DNA from: UBA5266 sp964610025
Lineage (GTDB): Bacteria > Bacteroidota > Bacteroidia > Bacteroidales > WCHB1-69
Assembly: GCA_964610025.1 (NCBI GenBank)
Contig: CAZSTX010000014.1
Location: 1 to 42,845, forward strand
Direction: 5' to 3'
Length of the DNA: 42,845 bases
Shown here: positions 1-12,100 of the stretch, in pieces
How positions within the stretch are numbered: position 1 is the stretch's first letter
Layout: each line of letters starts with the position of its first letter
Position numbers and translations under genes: made by a program
The notes under the pieces: generated by a model
Database searches by the model: none
What the model was told of the DNA's origin: nothing
The model's input: only the letters and a program-made list of their open reading frames with translations

Positions 1-71
1 AAATTATTTTAATGATATTCAATAAATTAAAATGTTTTTAAGGGTCGACTATTTAGGTGGTTTTTTAATGA

Positions 72-106
72 TCAAAGAGGCTGCCTTTTTAAGACAACTT
101 CTTTGA
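72..106 (-). terminator. Hairpin after the giant gene
   Basis: An imperfect stem (TCAAAGAGG pairing with ACTTCTTTGA, with further inner pairs) around a TTTTTAAGACA loop region lies 14 bases past the stop of the giant gene. Its core resembles the hairpin at 20696-20727. No clear U-run follows on the minus strand, so termination is inferred from position and shape. Confidence 0.5.
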
Positions 107-119
107 TTATCATATTTTT

Positions 120-3100
120 TTATTTCTGTATTGTCATTTTCTTAACGATAGTTCTTCCTTGATATTCTAAACTATAGTAATAGATGCCATTTGCAAGAAA
201 ATCGGTATTTAGTTCAATTTTATTTTCTAATCTATCAGCCTGAAATACTTCTTTGTAAAGCACTTGTCCTTTTATTGTGATTATTTTAAATACAACTTGA
301 TCCGCTTGTGGAATAAAATAATCTATTGTCGTGACATTATAAGCTGGATTAGGTTGATTTTGTTCAACATACCAATTATTTTGTTGGTTTTCTACAATAC
401 CAAATCCTGGATTATAAACCACACATGCTTTGACCACAAGTGTGTCGTTATCAGTAGTATAATCATTTTGAATGGCATTGAGAAAAGCAGTTACAGTATA
501 TGTTTCGTTGCTATTTTTTATATTAGGTACGATATAAAAAGTTGAAAATTCAAAAGATTCAGATGAGTTAGCATGTACAGTTACTGTTCTTCCTAATTGC
601 TTAAATATAACTCCTGCACTATCAATATTTACATTAATTCTTACTCCTGCTTGATCTGTTGAGCCATTATTAGTTAATTCAACTTTAACATAAACTTGAA
701 ATAGTCCGGTATCGCAATCGTCAGCAGTTGGTTTTTCAATTTTTGTTAATGCAATATCTATCACATTTACTTCTCCATTAAATATTTTACGATCGTTAGC
801 AGCATCTGCATCACAAGCAAGTTCTGTTCTTACAGATAATTGATAATACGGTTGAATAAGACTAACTGAAGGAACGATATAACCTTGGTTAAAGGTGTAA
901 TAAATAGAATCTCCCGGGTTTAAAGTATGATATACTATTTCTATAATATCATTAGAATTATTAATTTGTAAGCGTATAGGGATTTCTGTCAGAAGAATTG
1001 TTCCTGTGTTTTTCACCCACGCACTTGCATATACTGTATCGCCTATATTTTTATTATCAACACTTCGCAAATAGGTAATAGCTGCATCAGGGAAAATCAC
1101 CACATTACGTTGTAAAGTATCGTTTGTACGATTGCTATCAATAGTATTAAAATAAGCATTAATATCATAAGTTCCTATGATACTAAAATCAAAATCAGCA
1201 CCTAAAATCAGTGTATCTTGGTCGCCTCCATTTAAAATTTTTGTATTTAATGGGAAATTAAAATTTTGAATTAGTCCATTCGGATCTTTATAAGTAACAT
1301 ATAAAACTGTACTATTTTTTGAAAAATCGAATATTTGTGAGGTATTATTTTCTACTATCACTTTAATCGTTTTATTTTTCAAATCACAATTTTTCAAATT
1401 AGGAATATCTATTTTACTCACTTTTACGTCAGGAGCAGCCGAAATGCGTATACGATCTATGTATTGGTCTGCTCCTCCATAACTTTGAGCCTCGATAGCA
1501 AAAACTGCGCAAGAATAAGATGAATAAGCAGATAAATCAACTTGATAATATTTCCATGAAGAAGTGGTAAATGTAGAATCATAACGGAATAGATTAATTA
1601 ATGAATTAAATGTCGCCCCACCATCTACGGAAATATAAATATTTATTTGGTCACGTGCATCAGCAGCTTTATTATCGTGTGCATACCAAAATTCTAGTTT
1701 GGGGCTATAAGTTCCTTGCAAATCAAGCGGTTCTGTAATGGCTTGAGCCATAGACCCTTTTCCTGTTGATGATGCAAAACGCAAACTGCCTGTTCCATAT
1801 ACCGGCAATAGAGGCGCTTGCATTTCATTTTCTGAAATAATTTCCCAATTGAGACTTCCTATCATATTGTTAAATTTCATTTCCAATGGAATAGTACTAA
1901 AATCTTCGTCGAAAGGTAAATTAATTCTATTTACTTTATAAATAGAACGTAATGTATCATCTGCATAAATAGTATCAACAGGACAACTCAACCAAACAGT
2001 AATATAATAATCTCCATTAATATTTGCAGGAACCATAGTGGCTACTTCAAAAGTATCTCGTTTCATTTCGTTTAGATTACCTGAGGAAATAATAGTATCG
2101 TGTTGATAATTAATCATTCCTGTTATATCTACATGTACTTTTAATGGATTAAGGGCAAAATTAAAAGGATAAATTCCATTATTTGCTATCACAACTTTAA
2201 CAGATACATAATCAGGATAACAAGCTCCCGGCATATTAATTGGTTCAACTAAAAACGAAGCACTTAAATCATAATCTTCATATAATGAAACTGAATAAGC
2301 TCCTATTACTGTTAAAGATGTACGTTGTTTGTTATCGTGATCAATTATTACATTACTATCTCTCGGACACATTAATCCTATATAATCTGATAATCTTAAA
2401 TCTTTTGTTATATCAATAAATTGTGGATAAATAGTTACTGAGTGTATATCTTGACCTGTTGTTCCTCTCCATGTTGATAAATTATTAATATTTCCATTTG
2501 CATAGCCTATATAAGCAGTGTAAAAATTATTATAATCCATCATTAAATAAGTTCCTAAAGTCGCAGTATTAGCTAAATAAATTCCATATCCCGATGCAGA
2601 ATTAGATACAAAATTATTGTTTTTTATACTTATATAATAACCGTCTATAGGGTTTACATAAATATTTCTATCACTACTTGTACCATTCATTAAAATAGAA
2701 TTATGAAGAACATGTGCTCGTGCATTGGTCAAATAAATCCCTGCATAAGTAGTTGTAGTAGTTAAAATAATATCGTTATTTGTAATTTTTCCTGGAGTAT
2801 TCGTATTATTATAGTTAAAATATGCAGCATAAATTCCATAAGGATATGGGATAGAAGCATTTGTTGAACGAATCTTATTTCCATTCATAGAAAGAACATT
2901 ACAATAATTCAAATATATACCATAGTAATAAGAATAAGTATTGGTAGCACGTGAAGTTATTGTATTATTTGAAATGCTATTAAAATCTGTATAATAAAAA
3001 TGTCCTCCATAATAATAAGCATTAGAAAGTATATTGTTATCTATGATTATATTAGTACCATAATCTGCAGTACTAACACCTCCATAAAAATAAATATTAT

Positions 3101-6100
3101 AATATCCTCCATCGATTATATTATTAATAATGCGAATATTGTTAACAACACCTGTTGACGTTTTGTAAATTCCTGCGTTTGTAGAGCTTGCTGTAGTAGG
3201 ATTTGCTTTAATAATACAAGAATTTATTTCAATATTTTCACAAGCATTATTAAATTGTACAGCACGTGTACCAGCAGAAGCATCAAATGTAAGATTTTTG
3301 AAAATGATATCACTCGTATTTCCTAATCCTAAAACAGCAGAAGTTGATTGAAATACTACATCAGAAGCTCTCCCTGTTGAAGAGGTAATAGTAAGTGTAT
3401 TGGTTTGGCTACATCCTACAAAAGGATTGCTTATAGTAAAATTACCATAAGTTCCTGGTAATATATTTAATACTACAGGACCAGACACTCCACAAGTATT
3501 TAATATAGTAAAGGCATCGGCTAAACTTGTAAAGTCAGCACTTGCACTTCCTACAGTGTAATTTCCATTTAATACTTGGGCACAACCTAAAGATGTTGTT
3601 TCAATGGTATCGTTTGCTTGATTGTTATCAACAACTTGTCCATTAGGATTATCTATCCAAGCTACAATAATTGCATTCACATTATTAACAGGGATATATG
3701 TTCCTAAATAAATAATAGTATCTTGAAACTGAGATAAAGATAAACCTATAACATTTACCTGTGGCATTATTGTATTATTCACTTTCCATTTAATGGTAGT
3801 AGAGGTTAAAGTTGTTATCCCAGCATTACTTAATTTCACACTTACTGGGACTGAAGTTCCAGCAATAGAACTTCCTACGGGACTTACAAATGATTCTAAG
3901 CTAGCATCAAAATTAAATATAGGAATATAACAACCCATATACGTATTTTGACCACGTGTAGCTCCATTAATATCACGAAGCACATTCGCATCGCGAGGAC
4001 AAACCAATCCTAACCAAGACGAAGGGATTGCATTAAGCGAAGGATTATTAAACGATGGATCAACACTTGTAGAATTAATATTTAATGTAGGATAAGCTGT
4101 TGTCCAATTGCTTAATAATCTATAAGTAGCTCCCCAATATATTAAATTAGTACTTTTTGTATAATAATTATTATAATCTACCGTACCAACATAAGTAGGT
4201 GTAGTAACATAAATTACATAAGTAGCCGACCCTAAATTAACAAATATATTATTAGTAAAATTAATCCCATTGGTTACATTAGAGTATTTATAAAAAATAT
4301 AGGATACGGCTGCTGTATTGGTATTAAGAAAAGTATTATTAATGTTTTGCCATTTTCCTCCATAATATTGATATACAATATAAGAGCCATTTCCTTTATT
4401 TATAAACTCATTATTTGCCAATAATATATCAGTAATAGTAGTTCCATGATTACTGTAACAATAATTAAAGTATGCTAAAACATTAAAACTTCCTATTACT
4501 GTATTATTCGTTATGCGGGTAATATCTGATTGTATTCCATAAGAATAATCCATATAAATACCATAGCCACCAGTACTTTCGTTTTTATATAACTTATTAT
4601 TTGATATGGTATAAATATGTGAATAAGATGCATATATTCCGCAATAATGGAATTGATCAATAATATTATTATTAATAGAAATATTATAAGAAGCACTCGT
4701 TATTGCTGATGATTGTACCCAAACACCTCCACTACCATATAGGTAATTATTTGTAATCAATAAATTCGTATCCAAAGAATTATAAGAATATATAGCTGCA
4801 ATTGCTTCCGAAGCATTGGTGTCTGTTGATGTTTGAATTTTATTGTTTCTTATTGTAATATTTCTATTATTATTTTTCAAATCAATGGCATGTGATTCCT
4901 TCCCTGTTAAGATTCCATTTATTGTTAAATTACGAATAATTATATTGTTGGCATTTAACAATGTAATACATGCTTTATTTGATGGGCTTTGAATTATTAC
5001 TGAAGAAGAATCTCCGTTTGCAGAAGTAATTGTAACTGTATTAGTCTGACTACTTCCTGCAATTGCAGGAATGCTTATATTTTCTATATACGTATTTGGA
5101 TTTATTAATAAAGTAGTAGGGGCTGAAATTCCGCAATATGACAAAGCTTTTATTGCATCGCTTATTGATAAGAAATCTGCCGAAGCACCTCCAACAGTAT
5201 ATGTTCCTGATAAAGCGGAATCACAAGCATATATTTCTACTGCCATAGTGTCGTTAGAAACATCGTCATCTAAATGACCATTAGGCGAATCGGTGTAAAT
5301 TAAGAGATGATTGCTTCCTGAATTAGGAAGAAATGTCCCTAAAAATATAGGAGGAGTAACATCTAATACATTTAAATTCCCTGACCAATGAATCGTTTGT
5401 TTTACTCCATTATTAAATTGCCAATGAATATTCATAAAAGTAATTGTATTGGCACCCATATTAGCAACAGTTACGTAAACAGAATCATTTACACCACTAG
5501 TAACCGTTAAGGCTGGCGACACTAAAGTGTTTGGCATAATATTATATGGTAATATAACAAAATCATTATAAGCTCCAACAGTAGTAATAATTCCTCTTGT
5601 AGCACCTGTAATATCATTTTGTACTTCATTGATTTTAGTACAAGTCAATCCTGTTCCATCTGTTTTTAAATTAGTATTTATATCAATAAAATTAGGATTA
5701 ACATTCATTGAATTTACATCTTGCCCTGTTGCCATTTTCCATAATCCCATATTTGAAACACCTGTATTGATATACCCAATATAAGCACCATAATAATTAT
5801 TATTATTCAATGTTAATCCATTTAAGGAAGTTAAATATATTGGATAAACCATCGAAGAATAGGACCCAATATTATTTCGGCGAATAGAAATAGGATACGT
5901 TATTGATGTGTATGCATAAATTCCTTTAGCTGCTGCAGTCGCTATTACATGTATAGAGTTATGATAAATATTTAATTTACTATAATAAATATACATTCCA
6001 TGTCCATTAGCACTTGATGACCTGACAATAATCTCATTATTACTCATTAATCCAGCAGAAGAAGAATTATAATAATTCATATAATAAGAATAAATGCCAT

Positions 6101-9100
6101 ATGGTGTTGAAATAGATGTGGGTATATCTATTTTATTTGCATTAATTGTATTAGCATTTGAATAATAGATACATAATCCATAATACGGTGATGAAGACCC
6201 TGTTACACGAGATGTAATAATATTATTTGAAACACTAGTCAGTTTACTATAATAAATATAAACTCCATACTGGTAAGCATCTTTTAATATATTTTTTTCA
6301 ATTGTAATATTATTAGCATAGTCAGATGTGCTTGTTCCTCCATAAAAATAAATATTATATGTTCCACCTTCAATTGTATTGTTTAATATTCGAATATTAT
6401 TTGCAGTACTTGTTCCTGAAGGCTTATAAATCCCCGCATATCCAGACCCTGTAGTTTTTAATTTAATATTACAACTATTTATTTCTATATTTTCACACAA
6501 ATTATTAAAAACAATGCCATAGGTTCCATTTGTTGCATCAATAGTTAAATTTTTAAATATTAAATTTTTTATATTAGTTAAATCAATAACTGTTACTGTG
6601 GATTTTAAAATAACACTATCTGCATTTTTAGCTTGAGAAATAAACGTAATTGTATCTTTAACAGTCATTCCGGGGATAGAACTATTAAAATTTAAATTTT
6701 CGTTATAAGTACCACTTAGTATATTAAAAGTTACATTTCCTGCAATTCCACAAGTTGTAAGTTCTAAAAATACTTGAGCTATATTTGTAAAATCGGCAGA
6801 AGGTCCCCCCACGGTATAATTGCCTTTTAATATTCTATTACACCCCATAGACATTGTTGTAATGGTATCATTATATAAATTTTGGTCAGTATTTCCATTA
6901 GGTTTTTCAACCCACGCTATTAAATTAGTAGTAACCCCTAATATAGGTAAATAAGTTCCTAATAATATATTTGTATCTTTGTATTGAGATAAGTTTAAAT
7001 TAGTTAGATTAACAGCTGTTTTTTCTACACCATTAACCTTCCATCGTATCGTAGCAGTATTCAATGTATTATATCCCCAATTAGTAAGTTTTACAGTAAC
7101 ATTTGTTTGATTAATTGTCGAATTGCCCACCGGACTAACAAAAGCTTTTAATCCAGCATCTAAATTATAAATAGGGACATAACATCCCATAGCTGTTATA
7201 TGGCTTCTATCAATTCCTACAATATCTTTTGAGACAAAAGGGCTAGATGGACACTGCAATCCTGTCCAAACAGATGGAACTGCTTTTTTAGTAGAATCTA
7301 AAAACATTGGATGTATAGCTACCGAATGAGTATTAATATTGGTATGAGATGCTTTCCAAGTAGGAAGGTCATTATATACCGCTCCCCAATAAGCTACGGC
7401 ATTAGCATTTCCTTTCCAATAATTATTATAATCTATATTTCCTATATAAGTTGTGTTCACATTAGTAAAATAAAGAGGATAGGTACATGTTCCCAGATTA
7501 GCTATAATATTATTTGAAAAATTTAATCCTGCTGTTTGAATTGAATACTTATATATCATATAAGTACATGAACCAATATTAAGTATACTATTATTAATAT
7601 TATGCCATTTTCCTCCATTATATTGATAAATCATATAAGTTCCACTTTGTCCTGTATGTATTAATTCATTATTAGCAAATAATGCATCTGCTGATGATAG
7701 CCCATTATTACTATAACATTCGTAAAAATAAACCATATAATTATATCCACCGATAATAGTATTAGCTGTAACTTCTGTTATTTTATCTGCGACACCATAA
7801 CAATAATACATATAAAGTCCATAACCTTGAGCAACAGCATTACTTTTATATAATTTATTATTATGTACTTTTGCTATACCTGAATTGTATAAATACATCC
7901 CATAATAATAAAACTGGTCTAAAATATTATTTTCAATAGTAATATCATAGCTAGCAGAACTAAGATAATTGTCTGATTCATACCAAATTCCACCTGTTCC
8001 GAACATATGGTTATTACAAATTGTAACGTTGGTATCTTGCGATAATGAAGAATAAACAGCCATAATAGCAGGAGAATTATAAGTAGATTTGCATGTCTCC
8101 ATAAAATTATTCGTTATCAATATGTTTTTATTTTTATTTTTTAGCTCTACACAACGAGATGCGCTTCCAGAAAGTACTCCTTCTAATGTTAAATGACTTA
8201 TAATTATATCATTAGCATTATCAAGAATAATAACTCCAGTAGCTAAATTTCCCTGCAGAACGACAGTTGTAGAATCTTTAGCTGCAGAAGTAATCGTTAC
8301 AGTATTTGTAGGACTTGCTCCCGGTATAGCAGGAACAATAACATTGCCACTGTAAGTGCCAGCTTTAATTGCAATAGTAGTAGGACCTATAACTCCACAA
8401 TATGACAAGGCTTCTATTGCTGCATCTAATGAAGAAAAATCAGCTCCTATTAATCCTACTGTATAAGTGCCTTTATAACCTGAACTACACCCAAATACTT
8501 CAATTTCTATTGTATCATTAGCGGGTAAATTATCGACACGACCATTAGGGCTAGAAGTATAAACAATAATAGTATTATATCCTATTTGAGGCATAAAATT
8601 ACCAAGTGTTATTGGTGATGTAATTGCATTGGGGAGTAATGTTCCTGTCCAGAAATAAGGTGTTTGTAAAACTCCATTTACTTCCCAATTAATATACATT
8701 GTTGATATTGTATCTTTTCCAACATTAAGTACTGTAACAGTTACCGGAGTAGCAACTCCAATATTTGCAGAGAGCCCTGGCGAGATAAAAGCACGAGGCA
8801 TAACATCTAAAGCATAAGGATCTCCATGATAAGCTCCTATAGTAGTATTAGTTGTTCTAACAACGCTATCAATATCTATAGGAACATCTGATAATAAAGG
8901 ACAGCTTAGCCCTGTATAATCTACTATATCTAAAGTTTGATTGCCAAAAAATGTAGGATTAATGCTCATTGAGTTGCCATCTTTTCCTACAGCTGTTTTC
9001 CATAATGTTAAATTAGTAATATTACTACCTGCATAAGCCATATAAGAACCAATAGTGTAATAATTATTATAATCCATAGTAAAACTATTGGTAGCAGCTA

Positions 9101-12100
9101 CATTTGGGAAATAAATTGCATAATTACCAATGCTCGATGAGCTTCCAGAGAGATTTACAAAATTATTATTTCTAATAATATTATTAGCAAGGCTTGTTGC
9201 TACATACATTGCTATTCCATCTCCATTTCCCTTATTTAATACAGAATTATGTAGAATTTTAATATCATTACAACCAGTTGTCATAAAAATTCCATAATTA
9301 TTACCTAAAACAGGAGCAATAATTTCATTATTATAAATCAGAAGATGCGAATTATTAAGTTTAGTAGCATAGTACAAATACATTCCATATTCTGTTTGAT
9401 GTAAATGTATTCTGTTGTTTCTAATATAATCTCCTTGTGATTGATAAATATAGATGCCATAAAAATTAATTAACGTTAGGTTAGCACTGTATCTTTGACT
9501 AATGTAATTATTTGAAATGTCATTAAAATTGTTATAATACATATAGATTCCATAATTATCTACTTCTTCTATTTCATTATTTTTAATGGTAATTCTATCG
9601 CCCATTCCCATTAAATAAATCCCAGCTGATCCGCCGCGAACATAACAATTTAAAATACGAATATCATCAATCGGATTTCCTGATGGATTATATACAACCG
9701 AAAGCTGCCCAGGAATATTTGTTGCCGACACAAAAGTAGGAATCAATAATATACAATTATTAAATTCAATATTACTTGTTCCACTTCTTAACATAACAGC
9801 TTTAGAATAATACATTGGACTTCTATGTTGACCATATATTGATATATTGCTAAATCTCAAATTATGAACATTTTTTAAATCAACTGTTCCGACATCTTGT
9901 GCAGAATCGCGTACAGTGTATATTATTACGTCAGTGCGTACCCCTGTTATAGATGTAAATGTTACTGTATTTGTGGCACTAGACCCTCTTATTGTATCTT
10001 CAAAAATAATATTTTCTACATATACTCCCGGATTAATAGCAAATGTTACAGGACCTGAAATTCCACAATATTGTAAACGAATTAAGGCATCGTTGATAGT
10101 TGTAAAATTTCCTCCTGCTCCTATTGTATAAGTACCTATCATAAGAGAATCACACCCATATGTTGATACTTTAATTGTATCGTTTTGTGGTGCTTGATCT
10201 GCTAAATTATTTGGTAAAGAAGTATAAATTATAATTTCGTTATTGCCAGGCTGTGGGATAAAATACCCCAATTTAATAGGCAAAGTAGTATCCCCTGCCG
10301 CTAAAGAGCCTGTCCATGAATATTGTGGCATTAAAACTCCATTTACTTTCCAATTGATTTTCATAGAAGTAACAGTGTTAGACCCAATATTAATAACAGA
10401 AACAACAACAGAATCGTTGACGCCTACTATTGTCAAATTAGCAGGAGCATATAAATGATAAGGCATAACATTATTTGTTACAAGTGCAAAATCATGATAA
10501 GCTCCCATAGTAGTCATTAATCCGCGAGAAGTTCCTGTTATATCTACAGTTACATCTGAAATGGAACTACATACTATTGGACCACCATTTGTTTTTAAAT
10601 TAATACTTGTATCTTTAAATGGTGGATAGACACTAATAGAATTTGCATCTTGACCAGTTGTAGATCTCCAAGAACTCATAGAATTAATAAAACTATTTGC
10701 ATAGCCAATATATCCTAATGGACTAAAATAGTTATTATAGTCCATAAACCACGTATTTCCCAAAGAAGTAAGAGCCCCAAAATAAATAGGAACAGTGGTT
10801 ACTAAATTATTATTCTTAACATCTAAACTTGAAGCACTTGAAATATAAACTCCTACATTAGTAGCATTTACAGCATTTAATGCCAAAATAGAATTATGGT
10901 ATACATTCATTCTTGACGAAAGAATATATATACCAAAAGAATTAGTTGTTGATTTCATCCTCATTTCATTATTGGCTACTAATACTGGATTTGCATTTGT
11001 CCCATTATTGCAATAGCCTATATACATTGCATAAACATATGGGATTGCAACAGGAATATGTATTTTATTATTAACAATACTTGGAGCATCACAATAATAC
11101 ATACGTAATCCATAAAAATAAGAGGTTAAATTAGCTATACGCGAACGAATAGTATTACCAGCAAGAGAAGCAAAATCTGTATAATAAAAATAAGTTGCAT
11201 AGTAATAAGCATTTGTCAATATATTTTTATTAAATATTATACCTGTTGCTCTAACTGTTGAACTAGTGCCACCCCAAAAATAAATATTATAATAGCCTCC
11301 ATCTAAAATATTATTACTGATACGAATATTTGTAACTACCCCAGTAGAAGAATATTTATAAATACAAGCATTGTTACTAGCCGTTGTTGTTGGATTTCCC
11401 TTTATAATACAACTATCAATTATTATATTATTGCATGCTCCAGTAAAATTAAATCCATAATTCCCATTCACAACATCAACTGTTAATTTTTTAAACACTA
11501 AATTAAATACATTGGCAAGAGTAACGGCAGACGTTGTTGAGCGAATAATAACACTATCTGCTTTCCCTGAAGCAGAAATAAACGTAATCGTATCATTTAT
11601 TCTCATTCCTTCAATGGATGATAAAAAATTAATATTTTCATTATAAACTCCATTGTAAATAAGAAAAGTTGTATTACCCGACATCCCACAAAAAGATAAT
11701 TCATTTAAAGCAGCTGTAATAGAAGTAAAGTTTCTACTTCCTATAGGACCTCCAATTGTGTAAATACCAGAAAAAATAGTATTGCAGCCAAAAGTTACAA
11801 GCGATAAAGTATCATCATTTAAAATAGGGTCTGCAACTCCATTCGGATTTTTCACCCATACTTTTATTGTATCATATCCTAAAGAAGGAGTGTAATTGCC
11901 TAAATAAAAAGAAGATGAAACAAAATCGACAGGTAAATTACCTCCTGTCCAATTATAACTTGATTTTAAGACTCCATTTACACTCCAATAAATTGTAGCT
12001 GAAGTTAAATTATTAAGTCCCGTATTCTTTATTTTTATATAAACTGGAGAACTTACATTGGCTACTACCTTCATAGTATAAGGAGTGTCAATAGAATACA

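Noticed and set aside
264..545. Plus-strand frames opposite the giant gene, such as this one and 5071-5277
   Set aside because: They are antisense shadows of a long, strongly supported coding sequence.
2291..11789. Possible CRISPR or tandem DNA array in the giant gene
   Set aside because: The repetition is at protein level with a ~1.6-kb period; there are no short identical repeats with spacers.
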